Virus record (IMG/VR): IMGVR_UViG_3300031364_000001
Coordinates: 1 to 64,000 of that record
Strand: one strand, 5' to 3'
Origin: a virus
DNA: 64,000 bases
Shown: positions 1-6,431 of the stretch, in pieces
Position numbering within the stretch: the first letter of the stretch is position 1
How the letters are laid out: every line of letters starts with the position of its first letter
The notes under the pieces: generated by a model
What the model was told of the DNA's origin: nothing
What the model saw: only the letters and a program-made list of their open reading frames with translations
The model's database searches: none
Position numbers and translations under genes: made by a program

Positions 1-670
1 TATCATAAAAAAATTTACCATCAATCTTATTCTTTATAATAGCAAATCTTTCTTCCTGTGCTTCATAATAATCTTTATCAATCTCACAGCCAATAAAATC
101 AAAACCTAGTTCATAACAGGCAATACGGCTTGATCCACTTCCTAAATGACTGTCAAATATTTTATCGCCTTTCTTAGCATAGTTTTGTAATAGCCAGCGG
201 TATAATGCAAGTGGTTTTTGGGTCGGATGAATAATAAAATCTTTTTGCATATGAGCACTTCTCATCATAATTTTTTTTACTTTTGTTTTAAATGAAGTCC
301 AAGCAATTTCACAATCAGAAAATCTCATCCCATCCCCTAACATTTTATCCCAAACGACAACACATTGCATAGAATATAAATATTTTAAAAAATATTGCAT
401 TCCCCATATTATTTGGTTTTTACTGATTCTAAATAATTCATTAAAATATTTTTGTGTTGGCCTTTTACCAAATGTGTTTTTATTTCTACATTTATCTATT
501 TGAAATGATGCTTTGCAATTTTCTTGTTTACCAATAAAATTTTTTGATGTGCTTTGATAGCCATTACCTTGTAATATATAAGGGGGATCAACAATAGCAA
601 GCTCAAAATAATTATTTTCAACTGTTTTCATATATTCTAAACAATCAATATTATATACAATATTTTCCAT
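1..670 (-). CDS. DNA adenine/cytosine-N4 methyltransferase, beta class (partial, runs off left edge)
   Basis: Open from ATG at 670 (SD AAAGG upstream) to the window edge with no stop, so at least 223 codons. Seen: DPPY at residues 28-31, the catalytic motif IV of amino-methyltransferases; HPTQKP near residue 146; and an FxGxG-type SAM-binding motif (FDSHLGSGSS) near residue 171. The order DPPY first, SAM motif last is the beta class. It probably methylates phage DNA to resist host restriction, or serves regulation. The downstream neighbours are replication genes. The target sequence cannot be inferred. Identification as a methyltransferase is firm. Confidence 0.9.
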   Translation of the reverse strand, partial: MENIVYNIDCLEYMKTVENNYFELAIVDPPYILQGNGYQSTSKNFIGKQENCKASFQIDKCRNKNTFGKRPTQKYFNELFRISKNQIIWGMQYFLKYLYSMQCVVVWDKMLGDGMRFSDCEIAWTSFKTKVKKIMMRSAHMQKDFIIHPTQKPLALYRWLLQNYAKKGDKIFDSHLGSGSSRIACYELGFDFIGCEIDKDYYEAQEERFAIIKNKIDGKFFYD

Positions 671-2110
671 TTACCTTTCCTTTTTCTGATTATAATTAAC
701 TTTTGCTATATTTAAATTATCTAATAATACTTTTCCTATTGACCTACATTCTAAACATAGAAAAAATTCCTTCCGTGAAAAGTCTGAATCTCTATTATGC
801 ACAATGTTAATACGCATTAATTGTTTCTCCTTTTCTTCTGAAGTTTGATTTAATCCGATACTATGAGTAATATGAGCACCTTTTGTTCTAGTTTCAGTTT
901 CATCTCCGGCATCAATATTTTTATGAAAAGTTTTTTTGTTCGTATGGCTAACCGTTATTACTGCTATATGTTTTTCCTGTGCTAAACGTCTTGCAGATAA
1001 CCATTTTTCATCTATCCCATGTCTATATTCGTTTTTATTAAAACTTTTTAAATTATCTAAATAATCAATTAACACCACATCAACAACAAAACCATTTAAA
1101 GCATAATCATCTAATATTTTACTCATCATTTGAAATGTTAAAGTACCTGATGCAAAACTTCTAACACATATTTCTCCTTTTGTTTTTATCTTTTGTTTAT
1201 TAAATACACTTTTTATTTTCCTACTATTTAAACCAAACTTTCTTAAATCATTATATTTAATATCATATTTTCCATTTGGATTTTTATCAAAATACGGTAA
1301 TTTAACATTCACATAATCTTCTGGTTTATATTTAATTTCTTGGCTCATATTCTGATAAAAGTTTCTATTATACGTATCATGGGACATTTCTAAATTAAAT
1401 ACTAATACATTTAACTCATAATCAATAGAACATAAAATTGCAGTTTCCCGTACCATAAAACTTTTACCGATTTTTTCTGCTCCTAAAATTGACATAAAAT
1501 CTTCACGATAAATATATCCTAATCTATTTCCAAAATCTCCTTTAAATTTAAAAAGTCTATTACTCTCATTTACATTACTTATATTATCACATAGATTATA
1601 AGCATATTTTTCATCTTTAAATAAAAATGTTTCTTGTTTAATTTCTGTTTCTCTATCTAATTTTTCATATGTTAATATTTTATGTTCTGCTTCATCTATT
1701 TTATTTTCTTTTTTTAATTCTGATATTTCTTTTTGTAATATATTTAAATTTATTTCTCTTAAATATTTTAAACTTAAATCTAAGACATATTGTTCATTTA
1801 TATTTTCTTTTTCATATTTATTAGATAGATAAGATAGAAATTCAGATAATAATTCTTGATCTTCTATAGGAAGAGTTTGTTTATTATCGTTATAAATTTC
1901 TTGAATATGTTGACTCGGAGCTTTATGATATTTTTCAAAATATTCTAAACACCAATTTAAAACTATTCTATAATAATTATCAAAATTAGAATAGATTAAT
2001 TTTTTATGCTCTTTTAATATAGGATAAATTTCTTCTAAAAACTTATCTGATACTATTGCATAAGTTATTAATAATTTTTGTTTGTCGGTATTAATTTTGC
2101 GTATTTCCAT
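671..2110 (-). CDS. DnaB-like replicative helicase
   Basis: 479 aa. The N-terminal half is helical (DnaB N-domain-like). The C-terminal half is a RecA-fold ATPase: Walker A GAEKIGKS near residue 213, Walker B VVLIDYLDNL near 350, and an ITVSHTNKK segment like the H/sensor region of DnaB and Sak4-type ATPases. In the family this is the hexameric 5'-3' helicase that opens the fork. It sits directly after the initiator-like gene at 2342-3562 and a 60-aa gene. It ends one base before the methyltransferase start. A RecA-like recombination ATPase is the alternative, but a better recombinase candidate exists at 53335-54441. Confidence 0.8.
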   Translation of the reverse strand: MEIRKINTDKQKLLITYAIVSDKFLEEIYPILKEHKKLIYSNFDNYYRIVLNWCLEYFEKYHKAPSQHIQEIYNDNKQTLPIEDQELLSEFLSYLSNKYEKENINEQYVLDLSLKYLREINLNILQKEISELKKENKIDEAEHKILTYEKLDRETEIKQETFLFKDEKYAYNLCDNISNVNESNRLFKFKGDFGNRLGYIYREDFMSILGAEKIGKSFMVRETAILCSIDYELNVLVFNLEMSHDTYNRNFYQNMSQEIKYKPEDYVNVKLPYFDKNPNGKYDIKYNDLRKFGLNSRKIKSVFNKQKIKTKGEICVRSFASGTLTFQMMSKILDDYALNGFVVDVVLIDYLDNLKSFNKNEYRHGIDEKWLSARRLAQEKHIAVITVSHTNKKTFHKNIDAGDETETRTKGAHITHSIGLNQTSEEKEKQLMRINIVHNRDSDFSRKEFFLCLECRSIGKVLLDNLNIAKVNYNQKKER

Positions 2111-2117
2111 AAATTAC

Positions 2118-2300
2118 TTATTTATTCCAATAATCAAATTCTTCTTTATGTCCTGCTTTACTATGATTAAACTCATCAATATGTTTTGATATAAATTCAC
2201 TAACTTCTTTTTTAGTAGTTCCTTCACATCTTACATCTAATTCTTTTTCAATAGCCATTAAAAATTTTACTTGTTTATAAGTTGGTTTATCATTATTCAT
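2118..2300 (-). CDS. Small conserved-type phage protein, unknown function
   Basis: 60 aa, SD AGGAG seven bases upstream of ATG. It contains a KPTYKQVKFL...TKKEVSEFISKH pattern, familiar from short single-domain phage and plasmid proteins that look like a SAP- or DUF3072-type helical unit, but no function is established. It is the first gene after the promoter at 2319-2340, so it is co-transcribed with the helicase downstream. Confidence 0.6.
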   Translation of the reverse strand: MNNDKPTYKQVKFLMAIEKELDVRCEGTTKKEVSEFISKHIDEFNHSKAGHKEEFDYWNK

Positions 2301-2318
2301 TATTTAACTCCTCAATAT

Positions 2319-2340
2319 ACTATAATATTTTTTTATTTAA
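2319..2340 (-). promoter_or_regulatory. Class A promoter motif upstream of the helicase operon
   Basis: Minus strand reads an A-run followed by TATTATAGTATA (-10 TATAGT at 2324-2319), then AGGAG and the start at 2300. The motif recurs at seven other sites (5288, 6421, 7982, 11431, 40574, 44388, 56749) with consensus AAAAAAkTATTATAATATA. No clear -35 is visible, so the A-tract and extended -10 are probably what is recognised. Confidence 0.55.
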
Positions 2341-2341
2341 T

Positions 2342-3562
2342 TTATTTATTTTTTTGTAAATATTCATTTAATTTATCTTGCATAATTTCATTACTAATAA
2401 AAAAAACAGTACCGTCATGTCTATTATAAAACCATTTATTAAATTCTTTCATATAACTATCAAAAAATTTTTCATTCCATTTAAAATCTTCATAATCTGT
2501 TTTTTCATCTAACCATATTTCAAACTGATTCAAAAATCCATAAATATCTCTAATATAATCATTATAAATAGTATATAAACAACTTGTATCTTGTTCGGAA
2601 ATTGGGGTTAATTGATCTCTCGTATAACCATTTATTTTTTTATTTCTAATTTCCATATTAAAACTTGCTAATCTATTAACAAAACTTATAAGCTCGTCTG
2701 TTTCATCTATTCCTAAAATGTTGGCATAATCCCTAACATATAGAGGATATTTATTTTTTAGTTTGACAAGTAATTTAGGCGGTTTATTATAATAATGTAA
2801 AAAATTAGATGGTATATATTTATTTCTAGGGAAATGCAAAAAATGAGATAATATTTTTGGTATTTTATCTTTATTAGTATCATAATTATTATCAAAACAT
2901 AATAAAGATTGAATAAAAGCATCTTTAAATTTTTCTTCTGATTTAAATTCTTTAATATATTTTTCTATATATAAATTAGCATAACGTAAATTAGCTTCTT
3001 TCATAGAATCTTCTTTTTTATTAGATATATTATTTTTATCTAAAATAGAATGAAATATATTTATATATTTAATAGATATATTATTTTCTTTTATTTCTTT
3101 TTTAAATTGATTTTTAAAATAATTTGACTCTGTCATATTATTATTTTTATCTTTATTTATTATCTTATATTTATTATCTTTATAATCACTATTTAAATTT
3201 CCGTCATCGATCGGCGAATTTTCAGTTATCGAGTAAGTAATTTTACTTTGTCGTGAAGTTAGAAATTTAGAAGAAAAAGTATAATAATTAGTCCTATCCC
3301 ATTTATTTTTATCAAATTGTTTAGCAATAATTACATCTTTTTTTAATAAGTTATTTATAGCATATTTTATTTTTGACTCTGTTAAATAAGGAAAATATTT
3401 TAATAATTCTTCTGCTGTAAATTTTGTCCAATATTTATTTTCATATTTATTTTGTTCTTTAGCTTTATTTTTTTGCAACCAAAAATCAATAGTATTAATT
3501 ATTATTGCTTCCTCTATTCCATAAATAGTTGCAAATTCAACGTCAAAATGATGTTCACTCAT
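2342..3562 (-). CDS. Replisome organiser / replication initiation-like protein
   Basis: 406 aa. The N-terminal ~100 residues resemble phage replication-protein winged helices: a YWTKFTAEELLKYFP...ESKIKYAINNLLKKDVI helix-turn-helix-like stretch followed by WDRTNYYTF. A low-complexity Asn/Lys linker follows (~110-150), then a helical C-terminal region without a recognised motif. In comparable phages such a protein binds the origin and loads the helicase. Adjacency to the DnaB-like helicase supports this. The function is inferred. Confidence 0.6.
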   Translation of the reverse strand: MSEHHFDVEFATIYGIEEAIIINTIDFWLQKNKAKEQNKYENKYWTKFTAEELLKYFPYLTESKIKYAINNLLKKDVIIAKQFDKNKWDRTNYYTFSSKFLTSRQSKITYSITENSPIDDGNLNSDYKDNKYKIINKDKNNNMTESNYFKNQFKKEIKENNISIKYINIFHSILDKNNISNKKEDSMKEANLRYANLYIEKYIKEFKSEEKFKDAFIQSLLCFDNNYDTNKDKIPKILSHFLHFPRNKYIPSNFLHYYNKPPKLLVKLKNKYPLYVRDYANILGIDETDELISFVNRLASFNMEIRNKKINGYTRDQLTPISEQDTSCLYTIYNDYIRDIYGFLNQFEIWLDEKTDYEDFKWNEKFFDSYMKEFNKWFYNRHDGTVFFISNEIMQDKLNEYLQKNK

Positions 3563-3571
3563 ATTTATTCC

Positions 3572-4045
3572 TTATTTAAAAATTTTATTATGTTTTTTAA
3601 TAGAATCTTTATACCATTTTTTAATTTCAAAATCTTTATCTTTTTTTTCTGTTATTGTTTTTTCAAATTTATCTTCTGGAATATCTGCTATTTTTTGAAA
3701 CATACTACTTTCATTATGAGTTAAACCAATGTCTGAAAGTTTTTTAGAGGCTAACGAAGCATTAGTCTCTAAATTTTGATAACGATTCATTCCTTCATGT
3801 TTACCCGCTATCTCTCCATTTTGTTGACCTAATTTAATAAGTTGTCCTATTGTGCGTTGAGTTCTTATTTTTTGCTCAGCTACCATGTTTTGAAGTTCCG
3901 CATCTTTCTTTTCAGCTTTTACCCAAGTTTCAAGTGTTTTAACTTTATTCAGATAATTAATTCCAGTTTCTACACTTTTGATTTCTTCTAATTGCTTTTT
4001 TGCATTATCCCGTAAAACTAAACATTGTTCTTGTTCATTATTCAT
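3572..4045 (-). CDS. Phage protein of the IGQL/SSxFQxIADIP type, unknown function
   Basis: 157 aa, mostly helical. It carries TIGQLIKLGQQNGEIA in the middle and SSMFQKIADIPEDKFEKTI near the C terminus, a pattern common in phage and plasmid proteins encoded near replication or partition genes, without established biochemistry. SD GGAGG lies before ATG. It is the first gene after a 150-nt structured leader (4046-4203), so expression is probably controlled there. Confidence 0.55.
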   Translation of the reverse strand: MNNEQEQCLVLRDNAKKQLEEIKSVETGINYLNKVKTLETWVKAEKKDAELQNMVAEQKIRTQRTIGQLIKLGQQNGEIAGKHEGMNRYQNLETNASLASKKLSDIGLTHNESSMFQKIADIPEDKFEKTITEKKDKDFEIKKWYKDSIKKHNKIFK

Positions 4046-4197
4046 TTTCTTAACCTCCGTAAAATAAAAAGGACTATATTCCTATCAGTGACAATTTCAC
4101 TTATAACCCAACACAAACAATTATAAGTTACTTCTGACAGGAACATAGTCCCTAATATTTATGTGTTGTGATGTAAGGCTGTCAAACCTTTTAAAGT
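4046..4197 (-). promoter_or_regulatory. Structured 5' leader with pseudoknot-capable terminator hairpin
   Basis: On the minus strand a long hairpin forms between 4145-4151/4139-4143/4134-4137 and 4071-4077/4079-4083/4085-4088, one mismatch, with an inner stem 4121-4128/4099-4106. It is followed by TTTTTATTTT, as in an intrinsic terminator. The 14-nt apical loop contains TGTGTTG (4115-4109), complementary over 7 nt to CAACACA at 4168-4162 just upstream, so a pseudoknot is possible. The terminator sits between a promoter and the gene it would serve, so it is more likely an attenuator than an end-of-operon signal. Confidence 0.6.
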
Positions 4198-4226
4198 ATT
4201 ATAACTTATCCTTATATAAAAGTAAA
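4198..4226 (-). promoter_or_regulatory. Sigma70-like promoter for the 3572-4045 gene
   Basis: Minus strand: TTTACT at 4226-4221, 17-nt spacer, TATAAT at 4203-4198, inside the 3' end of the glycosylase gene. It would start an RNA near 4191 that begins with the structured leader. Confidence 0.5.
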
Positions 4227-4567
4227 CTATAATTTTTTAAAAGTTTTCTACATTCTGGACATCTATCAGATAAATCTTTAATATTATATTCTATATCTAT
4301 TTTAGCATTCAAATGTTCTTTTGGTAAATAACTAAGATCAGGCTGCTGATACGGAGATTGATGTTTATAACCACACTTTAACATTTCAATTACAAGTTCA
4401 TCATGGCTTTTTTTCATATTTTGCGGCTCAATTTGAACTATGGGATTTAACCGTCCATCTATATTATGATGTTTGAGAAAAATATGTCTATGTTTATGAA
4501 TTTCAGAATGACTTCTTAATAAATGTTTTCTACAAAGAAAGATTGGTGAAACTCCCCACATCCTCAT
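4199..4567 (-). CDS. Pyrimidine-dimer DNA glycosylase/AP lyase, endonuclease V-like
   Basis: Start set at ATG 4567 (MRMWGVSP), giving 122 aa; longer in-frame starts lie inside the HNH gene. The stop of the upstream gene overlaps as ATGA. The MRMWGVSPxxLCRKHLLRSHSEIHKH...HDELVIEMLKCGYKHQSP pattern matches the phage and bacterial T4-DenV-like family, which excises UV dimers. In T4 endonuclease V the N-terminal amine is the nucleophile, so the exact start matters. The C-terminal CPECRKLL gives a small possible zinc site. A second 5' fragment of the same gene lies at 5088-5186, on the far side of the HNH gene. Confidence 0.75.
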   Translation of the reverse strand: MRMWGVSPIFLCRKHLLRSHSEIHKHRHIFLKHHNIDGRLNPIVQIEPQNMKKSHDELVIEMLKCGYKHQSPYQQPDLSYLPKEHLNAKIDIEYNIKDLSDRCPECRKLLKNYSLLLYKDKL

Positions 4568-5049
4568 ATATGTTTCCATGATTGTCTTTTTAATATTTGT
4601 CTTATTTTTGTTTGACAAACATTATATTTTTTTGCTAATTTTCTTGTTGACCATATTTTTGGATTATAATTATCTCTTATCCATAAAACATCTTCTTTTT
4701 TCAGTTTAGATGATGGATTATCTTCTCCATATAAATGACCAGTAACCGTTCTGTTTTTTTTACCTCTATCTAAAATATTTTGTTTTTGTGTTCCTAACCA
4801 TAAATGATGTGGGTTTACACAAGAAGGATTATCACAACTATGACAGCAGATTAAATTTTTATCAATATGACCATTTTCAAAATAATAAGATGCTCTATGT
4901 GCTTTATATAATACGCTTTTTATACTATAAATTCCGTAACCATATACATCTTTTGTACCAATCCATTCCCAACAATCATTTTTTTCTTTTTTATTAACAT
5001 ATTTCCAAAATCTTTTTATTTGTTGCTCTGTTGGTTTATCTTTAAACAT
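4564..5049 (-). CDS. HNH homing endonuclease inserted at the glycosylase gene
   Basis: Start chosen at ATG 5049 (MFKDKPTEQQ) with SD AAGGAG, giving 161 aa; an in-frame ATG at 5088 lacks an SD. Motifs: CWEWIG...YGYG...AHRASYYFENG, then CHSCDNPSCVNPHHLWLGT, the zinc-coordinated HNH core. A C-terminal helix-turn-helix (STRKLAKKYNVCQTKIRQILK) is the DNA-binding part of such free-standing homing enzymes. It is flanked by two copies of the beginning of the glycosylase gene, so it looks like a mobile intruder that regenerated its target's 5' end. Confidence 0.85.
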   Translation of the reverse strand: MFKDKPTEQQIKRFWKYVNKKEKNDCWEWIGTKDVYGYGIYSIKSVLYKAHRASYYFENGHIDKNLICCHSCDNPSCVNPHHLWLGTQKQNILDRGKKNRTVTGHLYGEDNPSSKLKKEDVLWIRDNYNPKIWSTRKLAKKYNVCQTKIRQILKRQSWKHI

Positions 5050-5087
5050 TTTTAAATTCTCCTTATTAACATGAATGTTCATAAACA

Positions 5088-5186
5088 TTATAATAAATAA
5101 TGCTTTTTGTCAATAATTATTTCTCCATGTTCTCCTACTATATGTTTTATACACATAAATTTTGGGGATATCATCCACATTCGCAT
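5088..5186 (-). pseudogene. Truncated 5' fragment of the pyrimidine-dimer glycosylase gene
   Basis: 32 codons from ATG 5186 with a strong SD (AAAAGGAGTATAAT before ATG). The product begins MRMWMISPKFMCIKHIVGEHGEI and then diverges to a TAA. The beginning matches the start of the intact gene at 4567 (MRMWGVSPIFLCRKHLLRSHSEI), identity falling off near codon 23. This is the likely original gene start, cut off by the HNH insertion; the SD is better than that of the intact copy. Confidence 0.7.
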
Positions 5187-5280
5187 ATTATACTCCTTTT
5201 GAAATAAAAAAAGCGGATATACATAAATGTAATCCGCTTTGAATACCTTATGTAAGGTATTATTATTTTCCCTCTCAGAT
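5187..5280 (-). promoter_or_regulatory. Leader with double hairpin and terminator upstream of the glycosylase fragment
   Basis: On the minus strand: hairpin 1 AATACCTTACATAAGGTATT (5261-5242), then a terminator stem AAAGCGGAT/ATCCGCTTT (5240-5232 with 5218-5210) with an extra inner stem TACAT/ATGTA, followed by a T-run (5210-5204). It lies between the promoter at 5288 and the SD of the first ORF, so it would stop or regulate transcription into that ORF. Confidence 0.6.
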
Positions 5281-5287
5281 ATATTAT

Positions 5288-5306
5288 ATTATAATACTTT
5301 TTACTT
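5288..5306 (-). promoter_or_regulatory. Class A promoter motif
   Basis: Minus strand AAAAAGTATTATAATATA with -10 TATAAT at 5293-5288; it matches the class A consensus. The predicted RNA would start near 5281 and immediately contain the double-hairpin leader. Confidence 0.5.
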
Positions 5307-5340
5307 AAATAATATAATAAAATTTTAAATTAATTTTACC

Positions 5341-5369
5341 ATTTCTGAATAAAAAACTTTATCAGAAAT
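5341..5369. repeat. Inverted repeat hairpin
   Basis: ATTTCTG...CAGAAAT (5341-5347 with 5363-5369) continues as ATAAA/TTTAT around an AAAC loop, with one bulged A. There is no T-run on the minus strand. On the plus strand A/T-rich sequence follows. It may mark the 3' end of the RNA element at 5390-5514. Confidence 0.45.
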
Positions 5370-5389
5370 AAATATTTTTTTCCTTGATA

Positions 5390-5514
5390 TATATAAAATA
5401 AATTATCTGTTCCTCTTTGTATATTTCTACCTTGTTTTACAAGATTTAACAATACATGTACAGCATAGATATTGTGCTTCTATGCGTCTACTTATTCTGC
5501 CACATAGCAACTAT
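5390..5514 (-). ncRNA. tRNA-like RNA element, copy a (5' half only)
   Basis: Minus strand begins ATAGTTGCTATG (5514-5503), identical to the first 12 nt of the elements at 11460 and 54912. GTGGCAGAATAAGTAGACGC follows, which resembles a tRNA-Leu D-arm. Then comes a stem GCATAGA/TCTATGC with a 9-nt loop, in the anticodon-arm position. The T-arm-like and closing CATAGCA parts found in the other copies are missing, so this copy is truncated or has diverged. The 3' limit given is approximate. Confidence 0.45.
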
Positions 5515-5521
5515 TTTAAAA

Positions 5522-5731
5522 TTATTTTTTCATATCAATAGGAAAAAATGAAAAGATGTATTCTACATCTTCATCCCAATCGTTTACAATATGTGGTAAT
5601 ATTGCTTCTTGAATTTTAGTCCGGTCTTTTAATTCTGCTATTCCAATGTCTTTAAAATGATGTATACTGCCATTATAGAGTATCGTTTCTAATTCAGTAT
5701 TTATTGTTATTCTTACTTTTGTTTTTTCCAT
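5522..5731 (-). CDS. Hypothetical early protein
   Basis: 69 aa, good SD (AGGAGG). It overlaps the 3' end of the preceding gene by 19 nt. Acidic, with a two-part look (TKVRITINTELETILYNG then DRTKIQEAILPHIVNDWDEDVEYIFSFF). No family recognised. It is the last gene of a small early operon read from the promoter at 6308-6336. Confidence 0.55.
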   Translation of the reverse strand: MEKTKVRITINTELETILYNGSIHHFKDIGIAELKDRTKIQEAILPHIVNDWDEDVEYIFSFFPIDMKK

Positions 5732-5853
5732 AATTTTCCTCCTATGGTATTATTTATTTCATTTGCTAAATTTTTTATATTATTATTATATCTAGCAAAT
5801 AACTTTTTTCTATCTTGCTCTAGAGCAAAAATATCAACATAAATATTTTCCAT
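5713..5853 (-). CDS. Hypothetical early protein
   Basis: Start set at ATG 5853, preceded by AGAGGTCAGCG, giving 46 aa. The longer in-frame start at 5907 has no SD. The product is a short helical peptide beginning MENIYVDIFALEQDRKKL. Its initiation region is nearly identical to those of the genes at 6158 and 9657, implying shared translational control. Function unknown. Confidence 0.5.
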   Translation of the reverse strand: MENIYVDIFALEQDRKKLFARYNNNIKNLANEINNTIGGKLWKKQK

Positions 5854-5930
5854 CGCTGACCTCTTTAAAATTAAATCTTCAATTATGCCCTGCATATAGC
5901 AAGGCATCTTTAAAGACTCATCAGAGTGAG

Positions 5931-6158
5931 TTATTTAATCAAAGATTTTAAAAAAGTTAATGTTAATATTTTCTTATTATAATAAGATGGAAAATATTCT
6001 TTCCATAAATTGTCAGTTTCATTTAATGAAATATAAATAGTTTTTGCATCATTAAAATTATAAGAAATTGTAATATGTAAAATTTTTGATCCATCATTAT
6101 CAATATCTTCTTTAACTTTTAAATCTTTAATCATTTGTTCTTTATTGTATTTTGTCAT
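5931..6158 (-). CDS. Hypothetical early protein
   Basis: Start set at ATG 6158 (SD AAGGAGGTCAGCA), giving 75 aa; the upstream ATG at 6191 has no SD. Predicted alpha/beta, e.g. SKILHITISYNFNDAKTIYISL. No family recognised. It is the first gene after the GC-rich structured leader at 6196-6301. A short hairpin (ACTCA..TGAGT, about 5912-5927) separates it from the next gene. Confidence 0.55.
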   Translation of the reverse strand: MTKYNKEQMIKDLKVKEDIDNDGSKILHITISYNFNDAKTIYISLNETDNLWKEYFPSYYNKKILTLTFLKSLIK

Positions 6159-6195
6159 TGCTGACCTCCTTAAAATTTTCTTGCTCTGCATTTTT

Positions 6196-6279
6196 CATAA
6201 CGGCTTGTAACGTTCATCGGCTGCATTACAATAGACTAACCGTACTCCGTAGAGGCGTGCTAGTCAGTAAATAGTTATG
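6196..6279 (-). ncRNA. GC-rich structured leader RNA in the divergent control region
   Basis: An island of about 45% GC in surroundings of about 15-20%. Ends CATAAC (6196-6201) and GTTATG (6274-6279) pair. Inside, TGTAA/TTACA (6206-6210 with 6226-6230) and GACTA/TAGTC (6234-6238 with 6261-6265) form two further stems, a three-way-junction layout. RNA from the minus-strand promoter at 6308-6336 would carry it as a 5' leader ahead of the gene at 6158. A riboswitch, protein-binding site or small RNA are all possible; no known class was recognised. Confidence 0.5.
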
Positions 6280-6307
6280 TCAAAGATCATCTTAACTTTC
6301 TATATTA

Positions 6308-6336
6308 ATTATAATACATTTTACATTAAAAGTCAA
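6308..6336 (-). promoter_or_regulatory. Strong sigma70-type promoter for the leftward early operon
   Basis: Minus strand TTGACT (6336-6331), 17-nt spacer, TATAAT (6313-6308). The 55 nt from 6382 to 6328 recur at the plus-strand promoter near 9183, with one mismatch, including the region upstream of -35. Confidence 0.85.
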
Positions 6337-6382
6337 GTATTTTTAATAATTATTTTTAATATTTTACATTTAATTTACAATT
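6328..6382 (-). repeat. Duplicated promoter module, copy 1
   Basis: A 55-nt segment including the -35 box is repeated, inverted in the genome, at 9137-9191: 43 identical bases, one mismatch, then 11 identical bases. The AT-rich upstream part may be an UP element or an operator. Confidence 0.8.
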
Positions 6383-6407
6383 TAATTAAAATAATAATAT
6401 AAAATTA

Positions 6408-6430
6408 AATAAAAAAATATTATAATATAG
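6408..6430 (+). promoter_or_regulatory. Class A promoter motif directly before the SF2 helicase start
   Basis: AAAAAAATATTATAATATAG with -10 TATAAT at 6421-6426. The ATG is at 6432, only five bases past the -10, so a normal start site would fall on or next to the A of ATG and give a leaderless mRNA. Confidence 0.55.
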
Positions 6431-6431
6431 T

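Noticed and set aside
3452-3724. Plus-strand ORFs inside minus genes (also 17183, 21836, 52916, 61305)
   Set aside because: Shadow frames of strongly supported minus-strand genes, no SD, biased composition.
5905-5930. Hammerhead-like core CTGATGAG on the minus strand
   Set aside because: No GAAA element or third stem at the right distance; only a 5-bp hairpin.
6196-6279. Integron attC-like site (CATAAC..GTTATG ends)
   Set aside because: The ends pair, but no L-box pairing with extra-helical base and no GTTRRRY core, and no gene-cassette context; kept as a leader RNA instead.
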